In this document: positions 34,001-42,285 of the stretch, in pieces | How positions within the stretch are numbered: position 1 is the stretch's first letter | Layout of the letters: every line of letters starts with the position of its first letter | Origin: Cellulosimicrobium composti | GTDB lineage: Bacteria; Actinomycetota; Actinomycetes; Actinomycetales; Cellulomonadaceae | DNA length: 64,000 bases | Direction of reading: 5' to 3' | Assembly (NCBI RefSeq): GCF_009711085.1 | Contig: NZ_WMKA01000005.1 | Location: forward strand, 96,601 to 160,600 | Notes under the pieces: generated by a model | Databases searched by the model: none | What the model was told of the DNA's origin: nothing | The model's input: the letters and a program-made list of their open reading frames with translations, nothing else | Made by a program: the position numbers and the translations under genes

Positions 34001-34972
34001 TCAGGCGCGGGGCGCCGGGTGCGCGGTCCGCTGTGCGAGGGCGACGACGTCGGCGGCGTCGGGCACCGCGTCCTGTGCCCCGGGCCGGGTCACCGCGAGC
34101 GCGCCCGCCGCGGCGGCGAGGCACGCGGCGTCCGGGAGGTCCGCGCCGCGCGCGAGCGCCGCGGCGAGCACGCCGCAGAACGTGTCGCCCGCGCCGGTCG
34201 TGTCGACGGCCTCGACCGGGGTCGCGGGGACGGTCGTGAGCTGCGGGCCGTCGGCACGACGCTCCGCCACGAGGCAGCCCTCTCGTCCGAGCGTCACGAC
34301 GACGGCCGGCACGCGCTCCAGCAGCAGCGCCGCGAGCGTGCTCGGGTCGGCGTCACCCGTCGCGCCGGCCAGGTCCGCCGCCTCGTGCTCGTTGACGACG
34401 AGCACGTCGATCGCGTCCCAGACGTCGCGCGGCAGGTCGCGCGACGGCGCCGCGTTGAGCACCATGAGCGCCCCGGGACGGCGCGCTGCCGCGGCCGCGC
34501 GGACGACGTCGAGCGGGATCTCGAGCTGGGCGAGCACGACGTCCGCCGCCGCGATCCGCTCGGCCTGGGCCGCGCCCACGCTCACGTGCGAGTTGGCCCC
34601 GGGCGCGACGACGATCGCGTTCTCGCCGTCGGGCGAGACGGTGATGAGCGCGGTCCCGGTCGGGACGTCGACGCGCTCGACGAGGTCGGTCCGCACCCCC
34701 GCGCCGTCGAGCGACGCGAGCAGGAGGTCGGCGGCGTCGTCGTGCCCGAGGGCGCCGACGAACGTCGTCCCGGCACCGCCCGCGCGCGCCGCGCCGACGG
34801 CCTGGTTCGCGCCCTTGCCGCCGGGGTTGCGGCGCAGGTCGCCGCCGAGGATCGTCTCGCCGCCGCCGGGGTGCCGGGGCACGTCGACGACGAGGTCGAC
34901 GTTCGCGGACCCCACGACGACGACCTGGCCCGTGCGCGGCACCGTGCCGCTCTGCGTCCCGTCCGTGCTCAT
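34001..34972 (-). CDS. Ribokinase-like PfkB-family sugar kinase
   Basis: A 323-residue kinase with the full PfkB pattern: VVVGSANVDLVVDVPRHPGGGET at the start, NPGGKGANQAVGAARAG (substrate-binding GGKGxNQA), the VVNEHEA motif and the C-terminal VDTTGAGDTFCGVLAAAL with the catalytic Asp and anion hole. The N-x-D and GGKGANQAVGAAR forms are those of ribokinases, so ATP-dependent phosphorylation of ribose or a close pentose is the best call. ATG 34972 overlaps the upstream DraG-type gene by 4 nt. In this operon it would trap the pentose released by the glycohydrolases. Confidence 0.9.
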   Translation of the reverse strand: MSTDGTQSGTVPRTGQVVVVGSANVDLVVDVPRHPGGGETILGGDLRRNPGGKGANQAVGAARAGGAGTTFVGALGHDDAADLLLASLDGAGVRTDLVERVDVPTGTALITVSPDGENAIVVAPGANSHVSVGAAQAERIAAADVVLAQLEIPLDVVRAAAAARRPGALMVLNAAPSRDLPRDVWDAIDVLVVNEHEAADLAGATGDADPSTLAALLLERVPAVVVTLGREGCLVAERRADGPQLTTVPATPVEAVDTTGAGDTFCGVLAAALARGADLPDAACLAAAAGALAVTRPGAQDAVPDAADVVALAQRTAHPAPRA

Positions 34973-36396
34973 GCGCGCGCCTCCGCTCCCTGCACCGTTC
35001 CCTGTGCGGCTCCCCCGGCGACCGTCGCGAGCGCGACCGTCCGCGCCGCGAGGTCCACGATCCTCTGCTCGCCGCCGGGCAGCGACGTGGCGATCCGGCC
35101 GTCCAGGGGGCCGGTCCAGCGTGCACCGATGCCGTCGACGCCCCGCAGCGCACCCACCACGCCGCCGACCGTCGCCCCCGCCGAGTCGGTGTCCCAGCCC
35201 GCGGTGACGGCGATCGCGACGCTCGCGCCGAAGTCGCCGCGCCCGTCCGGCCCGCGACCCGCGGTGAGCGCGTACGCGATCACCGCGGCGTTGTTGAGCA
35301 CGTGCACCCAGTGCAGGTCGCCGTACGCGGCGTGCAGGGCGTCGAGCCCCGCGCGCACGCCCGCCTCCGACGCGTCGCCGTCGCGGCCCGCGTCGCGGCC
35401 GAGCCGGATCGCGGCCGCCAGGCGGCTGCCCGGCGGCACGACGGCGTCCGCCGCGTCGAGCACCTCGTCCACCGTCTCGCAGACCATCGCGGCCGACGCG
35501 AGCGCAGCGGCCCACATCGCGCCGTACACGCCGTTGCGCGTGTGGCTCAGCCGCGCGTCCGTCCACGCGAGCCGCGCCGCCTCGCGCACGTCGCCGGGCG
35601 AGACCCAGCCGAGCACGTCGGTGCGGATGAGGGCGCCGATCCACTCCCGGAACGGGTTGTGGTGCGTCGCGGTCTCGGGCACGGGCCGCGCGTCGAGGAC
35701 GTTGCGGTACGCGGCGCGCTCGGCCGTGAACACGCGGCCCGCGGGCAGCGCGTCGAGCCAGAGCTGCGCGACGTCGTCCGTCGTGAAGCCGCGCCCGTGC
35801 TTCTCCAGCAGGGCGAGCGCGAGGATCGGGTAGTTGAGGTCGTCGTCCTCGGGCATCCCGTCGATGTTCTCCTCGAGCGACGTCGGCGCGCTGCGCTTGT
35901 TCCACGGCCAGCGCGCGGCGACGTCGTCGGGCAGCCCGACGGCCGTGAACCAGCGGTCGAGCGGCCACCGGCCCGTCGCGCGCAGGATCTCCTCGATGCC
36001 CGCGCGCGGGATCTTCTCCACGGGCTTGCCGAGCAGGCAGCCCGCCGCGCGGCCCGTCCACGCGCCGAGCACGCGGTCGCCGTACGCGGGACCGGACGCG
36101 GGCAGTGCGGGCGCGGCGGGGAGCGTCGCGAGGATCGCGTCCCAGTCGTCGGGCTCGTGCGGCGCGGGCGCGGCGGGCAGCGCGTCGAGCTCGACGAGCA
36201 GGTCGCGCGCGAGCGCACGCAGCGCCGGGGTCGCGGGAACCGGGCCGGCGCCGCTCACCGCGGGGACGGGGTCGCCCCCCGCGACGGCCCACCGCTCGCG
36301 CACGTCCGCGAGCGCCGCCGCGTCCTTGCCCTCGGCCGCCGCCTGGACGAGCTCGTGCGCGAGCAGGTCCTCGGGCTGGGCCCACGTGAGCCTCAC
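34969..36396 (-). CDS. ADP-ribosylglycohydrolase-fold (DraG-like) protein, long form
   Basis: A 475-residue protein. The first 100 residues are an extra helical N-terminus. The DraG fold then starts at YGDRVLGAWTGRAAGCLLGKPVEKIPR. The metal motif normally TDDT reads E183-D-D-D186 (EDDDLNYPILAL), and the C-terminal motif is GWDTDS (D402, D404, S405). Members hydrolyse N- or O-glycosidic bonds to ribose via two Mg or Mn ions. The changed first motif, long N-terminus and unusual WPWNKRSAPTSLEENIDG loop set it apart from the neighbour. GTG 36396 overlaps the preceding DraG-type gene by 4 nt, so the two may act together, possibly as a complex. Confidence 0.87.
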   Translation of the reverse strand: MRLTWAQPEDLLAHELVQAAAEGKDAAALADVRERWAVAGGDPVPAVSGAGPVPATPALRALARDLLVELDALPAAPAPHEPDDWDAILATLPAAPALPASGPAYGDRVLGAWTGRAAGCLLGKPVEKIPRAGIEEILRATGRWPLDRWFTAVGLPDDVAARWPWNKRSAPTSLEENIDGMPEDDDLNYPILALALLEKHGRGFTTDDVAQLWLDALPAGRVFTAERAAYRNVLDARPVPETATHHNPFREWIGALIRTDVLGWVSPGDVREAARLAWTDARLSHTRNGVYGAMWAAALASAAMVCETVDEVLDAADAVVPPGSRLAAAIRLGRDAGRDGDASEAGVRAGLDALHAAYGDLHWVHVLNNAAVIAYALTAGRGPDGRGDFGASVAIAVTAGWDTDSAGATVGGVVGALRGVDGIGARWTGPLDGRIATSLPGGEQRIVDLAARTVALATVAGGAAQGTVQGAEARA

Positions 36397-37628
36397 GCCG
36401 GGTCCCCCGCCCGCGCGGCCCGCGCCGCGCCGTCGGTCGAGGCACCGTCGACCGCGGCCTCGTCGACCGTGGCCGAGCCGAGCTCGGCGAGCCCGCGCAG
36501 GCGGGCCGTCGCGCGCTCGCGGTCGGCGCGCAGGATGTCGGCTGCGGCGGACGCCATGAGGCGCCCGGTCTCGCGGATGTCCATGCGGCTCGCCTCCTCG
36601 ATCGCGTCGAGCCACTCGTCCGGCACGACGGCCGTCCCCCCGAGCCCGGCGCACACCGCGCCGGCCATGACGGCGATGGAGTCGGCGTCGCGGCCGTAGT
36701 TCACGGCGCCGAGCACCGCGCCGCGGAAGTCGCCGCGGTGCCCGAGCACGAACCCGAGCGCGGCGGGCAGCTCCTCGATCGACTTGGTGCGCGACGGGCG
36801 GCGCGCGTCCATCGACATCTGCCGGTACGCGGGCCCGACGGAGTCGAACGGCGCGACCGTGTCGCGGACGAGCCGCGCGAGCGCGCGCTCCTCGTCGTCG
36901 GTCGTGGGTGCCGTCGTCCAGCCGTCGAACGCCTCGACGACGGCGTGCAGCGCGGCCGCGGTGCCGTCGTGGGCGACGTCGAGCGCCGCGTGCACGACGT
37001 CGTCGACCGTCGCCCCGGGCGCGACGGATGCGGCGACCATGGCCGCGAACACGCCCGCGGCCTCCCGGCCGTAGCTCGACTGGTGCGCGCCGGTGAGGTC
37101 GATCGCCTCGGCGTACGCGCCGCGCGGGTCGCCCGCGTTCGCGAGGCCCACGGGCGCGACGTACATCGCGGCGCCGCAGTTCACGACGTTCCCGACGCCG
37201 GCCTCGCGCGGGTCGACGTGCCCGTAGTGCAGGCGCGCGACGATCCACTTCTCGGCGAGGAACACGCGCTGCAGCAGCAGCGCGGTCGACTCGAGCTCGG
37301 GGATCCAGCGTGGCTCGCCGATCATGAGCGGCACGAGGTCCTCGGCCATCGCGTACGCGTCGAGGTGGTCGCGGCGCTTCGCGTACACCTCGACGAGCGC
37401 GCGCGTCATGAGGGTGTCGTCCGTGACGTGCCCGTCACCCTTGTGGTAGGGCGCGATCGGACGCGCGTCCTGCCAGTTCGGGTACCAGGGCCCCACGATC
37501 CCGGTGACGCGCCCGCCGTGGCGCTCCTCGATCTGCTCGGGGGTCCAGCCCTCGGTGGCGCCCCCCAGCGCGTCCCCCACCGCCGCTCCGGTGATCACGG
37601 CCACCGCTCGGTCGTCCAGCCAGGTCAC
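36393..37628 (-). CDS. ADP-ribosylglycohydrolase-fold (DraG-like) protein, canonical form
   Basis: A 411-residue protein beginning DRAVAVITGAAVGDALGGATEGWT, the usual DraG N-terminus. The metal sites are intact: V-T69-D70-D71-T in GHVTDDTLMTRALVEVY, and D314-x-D316-S in NYGRDADSIAVMAGAVCAGLGG. The family removes ADP-ribose from proteins or cleaves related ribosides. The setting here (sugar ABC transporter, ribokinase, no ADP-ribosyltransferase and no nif genes) argues for a catabolic riboside or N-glycoside hydrolase. The start is GTG 37628 with GGGAG upstream. It lies 149 nt after the binding-protein gene. Confidence 0.9.
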   Translation of the reverse strand: MTWLDDRAVAVITGAAVGDALGGATEGWTPEQIEERHGGRVTGIVGPWYPNWQDARPIAPYHKGDGHVTDDTLMTRALVEVYAKRRDHLDAYAMAEDLVPLMIGEPRWIPELESTALLLQRVFLAEKWIVARLHYGHVDPREAGVGNVVNCGAAMYVAPVGLANAGDPRGAYAEAIDLTGAHQSSYGREAAGVFAAMVAASVAPGATVDDVVHAALDVAHDGTAAALHAVVEAFDGWTTAPTTDDEERALARLVRDTVAPFDSVGPAYRQMSMDARRPSRTKSIEELPAALGFVLGHRGDFRGAVLGAVNYGRDADSIAVMAGAVCAGLGGTAVVPDEWLDAIEEASRMDIRETGRLMASAAADILRADRERATARLRGLAELGSATVDEAAVDGASTDGAARAARAGDPA

Positions 37629-37777
37629 GGTCCACTCCCTGTCGATCTCTCTCGGCGCTCTCGCGCCCGGTGCGACCCGCGCGGGCCGCGCTTCGGGGCC
37701 GGGGCGGTCGCGTGCGCGGCCGCCCCGGCCGCTGCTGCTCGGTGCTCGTCGCGGTGTCGCGGCGGGCGCCCGAGCCG

Positions 37778-39064
37778 CTACTTCGTGATCTCGTCCCAGC
37801 CCGCCTCGAGCTCGCTCGCGAGCTGGTCGGCGTCGATCTCCTGGGCGAGGAACTTCTGGTACGCGGGCGTCGCGACCGTGTCCTTCCACTGCGCGTACGC
37901 GTCGACGAACAGGTACGGCGCCGACGTGAGGTACTGCCCGGACGAGAGGATCGTCGACCAGCCGTTCTCGTCGCCGAGGGAGGAGGCCATGGCCTCCTGC
38001 GCCGACGTCGTCGCCGGGATGAGCGCGTCCGCCTCGTTGAGCGCGGCGAGGTTGTCGGTGTCCGTGAAGAAGTCGATGAACTCCGCGGCCTCCTCGACGT
38101 GCTCGGAGTCGATGTTCACCGAGAGCGTCTGCGGGTTGGCGGCCTGCTCGGCGCCGTCGGGGCCCTCGAGCGGCGGCAGCACGACCCAGTCGAAGCCCTC
38201 GGGCGCGTCGTTCGCGATGTTCGCCGCCTGGTACGAGCCCTGGATCGTCATGGCGACCTGGCCCGCGTAGAAGGACGCGAGCGTCTCGGAGCCGGACTGC
38301 GTGAGCGTCACCGGGAGCACGGTGTTGTCGGTGTGCGCCATCGTGTCGACGAGCTCGGGCAGGGCCATCTCGCCCTCGCCGATGGTGATGCTCGCGTCGG
38401 CGCCCGTGCCCTCGAAGTACTCGCCGCCGAAGCCGGGGGCCATCGCCATGAACGCGGCCGTCGGGCTCGCAAGGCCCCAGCCGAGGCCGTACGCGCCGTC
38501 CTTCGTCGTGGCCTGCGCGATCTCGCGCAGCTCGTCCCACGTCATGGTCTCGCCCGTGGGGATCTCCACGCCGGCGTCCTCGAGCATCGTCTTGTTGGCG
38601 AACACCATGTAGGACTGCAGCTCGGTCGGGTACGCGATGACCTGGTCGTCGACCGTCACGGAGTCGAGGATGCCCTCGGGGATGTCGGAGCGCTTCTCGT
38701 CCGACATGTACCCGGACAGGTCCGCGAGGTAGCCGTCCACGGCGAACGGCACGATGCTCGCCGCCTCGTAGTGGATGATGTCCGGCGCGGCGCCGCCGTT
38801 GAACTGCGTGATGAGCTTGTCGTAGATCCCGTCCCAGCCCGCGGGCACGATCTCGACCTGGACGTCGGGGTTCGCCTCGTTCCAGTCGGCGACGATCTTC
38901 TCGGTCGCCTCGATCGCGGCGGGCTGGTCCGAGAGGGACTGGAACGTCAAGGTCACCGGGCCGCCGTCGGCGCCGTCGTCCCCGCTGCCGCCGCCGGAGC
39001 AGGACGCGACGAGCAGGGTCGTGATCGTGAGGCATGCGGCGATGGACGCACCACGAGTCTTCAT
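37778..39064 (-). CDS. Sugar-type ABC transporter substrate-binding lipoprotein
   Basis: A 428-residue lipoprotein: lipobox LLVASC with C22 as the lipidated Cys, followed by a Gly/Ser/Asp linker. The mature part is a family 1 (MalE/UgpB-like) binding protein: VTLTFQSLSDQPAAIEATEKIVADWNEANPDV is typical of its first lobe, split here by description, and GEMTWDELREIAQATT-type and QGSYQAANIAND stretches follow. It captures the substrate outside the cell for the two permeases encoded upstream. The start at ATG 39064 has GAAAGG. No ATPase gene lies in the operon, so a shared MsmK/UgpC-type ATPase must serve it. Confidence 0.92.
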   Translation of the reverse strand: MKTRGASIAACLTITTLLVASCSGGGSGDDGADGGPVTLTFQSLSDQPAAIEATEKIVADWNEANPDVQVEIVPAGWDGIYDKLITQFNGGAAPDIIHYEAASIVPFAVDGYLADLSGYMSDEKRSDIPEGILDSVTVDDQVIAYPTELQSYMVFANKTMLEDAGVEIPTGETMTWDELREIAQATTKDGAYGLGWGLASPTAAFMAMAPGFGGEYFEGTGADASITIGEGEMALPELVDTMAHTDNTVLPVTLTQSGSETLASFYAGQVAMTIQGSYQAANIANDAPEGFDWVVLPPLEGPDGAEQAANPQTLSVNIDSEHVEEAAEFIDFFTDTDNLAALNEADALIPATTSAQEAMASSLGDENGWSTILSSGQYLTSAPYLFVDAYAQWKDTVATPAYQKFLAQEIDADQLASELEAGWDEITK

Positions 39065-39133
39065 GGTTCTACCTTTCGGGTGGGGTGGGGTCGACAGAGC
39101 CTGAGGGCGGGACCGGGTGGGTGGGGGTCACGG

Positions 39134-39961
39134 TCAGCCCTTCACCGCGCCGGACAGCAGGCCGCCGGTGAGCTTCTTCTGCATGAGGGAGAAGAAGACG
39201 ATGCTGGGGATGGCTGCGAGCACGGAGCCCGCGGCGAGCGGGCCGAGCGCCACCTTGCCCTCGCCGCCGATGAACATCTTCAGCGTGATGGGCAGCGTGT
39301 AGTTCTCGGGCGACTGGAGCAGCACGAGCGCGAAGAAGAACTCGTTCCACGAGGACACGAAGCTGAACATCGCCGTCGCCACGATGCCCGGCATGAGCAG
39401 CGGGAAGACGATGGTGCGCAGCACCGTGAACCGGTTCGCGCCGTCCATCGACCCCGCCTCCTCGAGGTCGACGGGGATGGCGGCCACGTAGCCCTGCATC
39501 ATCCACAGCGCGAACGGCAGCGTGTACGTGGTGTGGACGAGCGTGAGCCCGACGAGGGAGTCGGTGAGCCCGATGGTCCGCAGGATGAGGAACAGCGGCA
39601 GGATGATGAGGATCACCGGGAACACCTGGCTCACGAGGATCCAGCCGACGCCCGCGGCGCGGATCTTGCCCCGCAGCCGGGCCAGCACGTACGACGCGGG
39701 CAGCGCGATGACGATGACGAGCGCGGTCGAGACGAGCGCGACGACGGCGCTGTTCCACGCCGAGCGCACGAGACCCTGCCGTGCGAGCGCCTGGGAGTAG
39801 TTGTCCCAGTGCACGTCCTGCGGGATGAGGCTCACCGTGAGCGAGTTGAGCTCGCCCGACGACTTGAGCGACGCCGAGATCAGCCAGAGCAGCGGGAAGC
39901 CGAGGAAGACGATGTAGAAGGCCAGGGCCACGTACTGGGCCGGGCGGACGAGTGCGCGCAC
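39134..39961 (-). CDS. Carbohydrate ABC transporter permease (MalG type)
   Basis: A 275-residue inner-membrane protein with six predicted helices. The EAA loop needed for contact with the ATPase is present: DLEEAGSMDGANRFTVLRTIVFPLLMPG. The N-terminus starts at GTG 39961, three bases after the stop of the partner permease gene. It belongs to the MalG/LacG group and forms a heterodimeric channel with that partner. The substrate is set by the lipoprotein encoded next, 69 nt downstream. Confidence 0.93.
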   Translation of the reverse strand: MRALVRPAQYVALAFYIVFLGFPLLWLISASLKSSGELNSLTVSLIPQDVHWDNYSQALARQGLVRSAWNSAVVALVSTALVIVIALPASYVLARLRGKIRAAGVGWILVSQVFPVILIILPLFLILRTIGLTDSLVGLTLVHTTYTLPFALWMMQGYVAAIPVDLEEAGSMDGANRFTVLRTIVFPLLMPGIVATAMFSFVSSWNEFFFALVLLQSPENYTLPITLKMFIGGEGKVALGPLAAGSVLAAIPSIVFFSLMQKKLTGGLLSGAVKG

Positions 39962-39964
39962 GGG

Positions 39965-40927
39965 TCAGCTCTCCTTCTCGGAGCGGAACTGCGACCGCAG
40001 GTAGATCGCGAGCAGGAGGACGACGACGATCACGAGCACCACGCCCATCGCGGCGGCGTAGCCGATGTTCCGGTTCTTGAACGCCTCGAGGTACGTGAAC
40101 AGCATCGGCAGCATCGTCCGGCCGCCCGGCCCGCCCTCGGTGAGCACGTAGACCAGCGAGAACGAGTTGAAGTTCCAGATGAAGTTCAGCGACGTGATCG
40201 ACGTGATGATCGGTCGCAGGCTCGGGAGCGTCACCGCGGTGAACCGCCGCCACGCGCCCGCGCCGTCCATCGCCGCCGCCTCGTGCAGCTCGCCCGGGAT
40301 CTGCTGGAGCCCCGCGAGGAGCGTCACCGTGGTCTGCGGCATGCCGACCCACACCCCCACGACGATCACCGCGGGCAGCGCGGTCGAGAAGTCCGCGAGC
40401 CAGTTGACGTCGTCCGGGAGCCCGAGCGCGCCGAGGAACGCGTTGAGCGGCCCGGCGTTGGGCGAGTAGATCATCTGCCACATGATCGCCACGACGACGG
40501 GCGGCATCGCCCACGGGATGAGCGCGAGGACGCGCGTGAGCCCCTGGAGCCGCAGGCCCGAGTTGAGCAGGAGCGCGAGGCCCATCGCCGCGACGAGCTG
40601 GAGCAGCGTCACCGAGACGGCCCAGACCATGCCGATCCGGAACGAGTCCCAGAAGAACGAGTTGTCCGCGAGGCGCACGAAGTTGTCGACGCCCACGAAC
40701 TGGTAGTCCGGGTGTCGCACGAGCCGCGCGTCGGTGAACGCGAGCGCGACGCCCATGACGAGCGGCGCGACGCTGAGCACGAGGATCGGCAGCAGCGACG
40801 GCATGACGAGCGCGATCGCCTCGCGCCGCTTGGCGCGGGCCATGCCGCCGGTCCGGCGCGGCGACCCGCGGTCGGGGCGGCGCGCTGCCGCGGCGTGCGG
40901 GTCGCCCGCGAGGGTCGGGGTGCTCAT
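39965..40927 (-). CDS. Carbohydrate ABC transporter permease (MalF/UgpA type)
   Basis: A 320-residue inner-membrane protein with a cytoplasmic N-terminus of about 35 residues and six helices. The EAA loop reads ELHEAAAMDGAGAWRRFTAVTLPSLRP, as in MalF/UgpA permeases. It pairs with the MalG-type permease encoded next. ATG 40927 overlaps the LacI stop by 4 nt (ATGA), so the regulator and the transporter are read from one message. Confidence 0.93.
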   Translation of the reverse strand: MSTPTLAGDPHAAAARRPDRGSPRRTGGMARAKRREAIALVMPSLLPILVLSVAPLVMGVALAFTDARLVRHPDYQFVGVDNFVRLADNSFFWDSFRIGMVWAVSVTLLQLVAAMGLALLLNSGLRLQGLTRVLALIPWAMPPVVVAIMWQMIYSPNAGPLNAFLGALGLPDDVNWLADFSTALPAVIVVGVWVGMPQTTVTLLAGLQQIPGELHEAAAMDGAGAWRRFTAVTLPSLRPIITSITSLNFIWNFNSFSLVYVLTEGGPGGRTMLPMLFTYLEAFKNRNIGYAAAMGVVLVIVVVLLLAIYLRSQFRSEKES

Positions 40928-42000
40928 CGGTGCCCACCTCCCGTGCCGTCGTCCGGGGTGCCGGCCGAGACGCCGTCGCCCGCGGCGGGGTCGGTCGACT
41001 CGCGCACGACGAGGCGAGGCCCGACGGCCAGGTGCCGGCCCGGCTGCGCGTCGCCGTCGACGAGGTCGACCACGAGCTGCGCCGCGGCGCGCCCGCGCTC
41101 GGTCGAGCCGAGCGACACGCTCGTGAGGCTCGGCTGGAACACGCGGCCGATCTCGGTGTCGTCCATCCCGGTGACCGCGACGTCCTGCGGGACGGCGAGC
41201 CCGCGCTCGCGGACGGCCCGGACGGCGCCGATCGCGAGCAGGTCGTTCGCCGCGACGATCGCGTCCGGTCGGGCGTCGCCGTCGGCCGCGTCGAGCAGGG
41301 CGCGCGTCGCGGCGAGGCCCGCGGCCACGGTGAAGTCGGCCGCGACGACGGCGTCCGCCCGCTCGCCCGTGAACCCTTTGGTGCGCGTCGCGGCGTCGAA
41401 GCCGCGCTGGCGCGCCTCACCGGGCGTCGTGTCGAGCGGACCGTTGAGGAACGTGAGGCGGCGACGGCCGAGGCCGAGCAGGTGCTGCACCGCCTCGCCG
41501 ATGCCGCCCGCGGAGTCGGTCGAGACGGAGTCGATGCCGCGGTCGGCGAGGCTGCGGCCGATGACCACGACGGGCACGGTCGCCTGCCGGATCTCCTCGA
41601 CGAGCGCGTCGTCCGTGCGCAGCGGGCTGAGGATCATCGCGTCGACGAACCCGCTCGACAGGCTGCGCACGAGCTCGGCCGTGGACGTCGTCGTGTCCCC
41701 CGTGGTCATGACGACGACGCGGTAGCCGTGGGGCGCGAGGACCTCGTGGATCGCGGTCATCATCTCGACGTAGACGGGGTTGCCGATGTCCGCGACCGCG
41801 AACGCGACCTGGAAGGTCTTCTTCAGGCGCAGGGACCGCCCGATCGCGTCGGGGCTGTAGCCGAGCTCGGTCGCGGCCGCGCGCACGCGCTCGACCATCG
41901 CCGGGCTCGCGCCCGTCCCGTGCAGCGCGCGGGACGTCGAGGCCAGGGAGACCCCGGCCCGCTGTGCCACCTGGATCAGCGTGGCGCGTGATGACGTCAC
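40924..42000 (-). CDS. LacI-family repressor heading the DraG/CoA operon
   Basis: A 358-residue regulator. Residues 6-52 are the LacI helix-turn-helix and hinge (TLIQVAQRAGVSLASTSRALHG, then SPDAIGRSLRLKK). The rest is a periplasmic-binding-protein fold for the inducer. The C-terminal 25 residues are a Gly/Asp-rich tail. GTG 42000 was chosen because GAGGTGG lies 7 nt upstream and the helix-turn-helix begins at once. Two matching operators lie 32 and 67 bp upstream of its start, so it most likely represses its own operon until the transported compound or a breakdown product binds. Confidence 0.92.
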   Translation of the reverse strand: MTSSRATLIQVAQRAGVSLASTSRALHGTGASPAMVERVRAAATELGYSPDAIGRSLRLKKTFQVAFAVADIGNPVYVEMMTAIHEVLAPHGYRVVVMTTGDTTTSTAELVRSLSSGFVDAMILSPLRTDDALVEEIRQATVPVVVIGRSLADRGIDSVSTDSAGGIGEAVQHLLGLGRRRLTFLNGPLDTTPGEARQRGFDAATRTKGFTGERADAVVAADFTVAAGLAATRALLDAADGDARPDAIVAANDLLAIGAVRAVRERGLAVPQDVAVTGMDDTEIGRVFQPSLTSVSLGSTERGRAAAQLVVDLVDGDAQPGRHLAVGPRLVVRESTDPAAGDGVSAGTPDDGTGGGHR

Positions 42001-42031
42001 TGTCGTCCACCTCGTCGTCGAAGTCCTCGGT

Positions 42032-42047
42032 CTGGAAACGTTTCCAG
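42032..42047. promoter_or_regulatory. LacI-type operator O1
   Basis: CTGGAAACGTTTCCAG, a perfect 16-bp palindrome with the central CG typical of LacI/GalR operators. It lies 32 bp upstream of the LacI start. Confidence 0.85.
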
Positions 42048-42066
42048 ATTTCCGGCGTCGTTCCGC

Positions 42067-42082
42067 CTGGAAACGTTTCCGG
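42067..42082. promoter_or_regulatory. LacI-type operator O2
   Basis: CTGGAAACGTTTCCGG, sharing the GGAAACGTTTCC core with O1. The centres are 35 bp apart, so two dimers could bind the same promoter. It also lies about 200 bp upstream of the divergent chitinase gene and may influence it. Confidence 0.85.
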
Positions 42083-42285
42083 GTTGGCGCCACTCTCGCA
42101 CCCGTCGCCCGGTGCGTCAACCCCGCACGCCGCGACCGACGTCGTCGGGCGCGGACCGGCCTGACGTCGCGCCTCGACCGGACCGCGCGCTCCCACGCCT
42201 ACGGGGTTCCGCGTACGGGGGTTGTCCACGCGGGGGCGCCGCGCCCAGGCTCGACGCGACCCGACCCTCGACGAAAGGTGCACCG

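Noticed and set aside
31847..35833. Long plus-strand open frame opposite the operon genes
   Set aside because: It crosses several well-supported minus-strand genes and has no recognisable fold.
34969..37628. DraG genes as nitrogenase regulators
   Set aside because: No nif genes, DraT or P-II genes are near, and the genes sit inside a sugar-transport operon.
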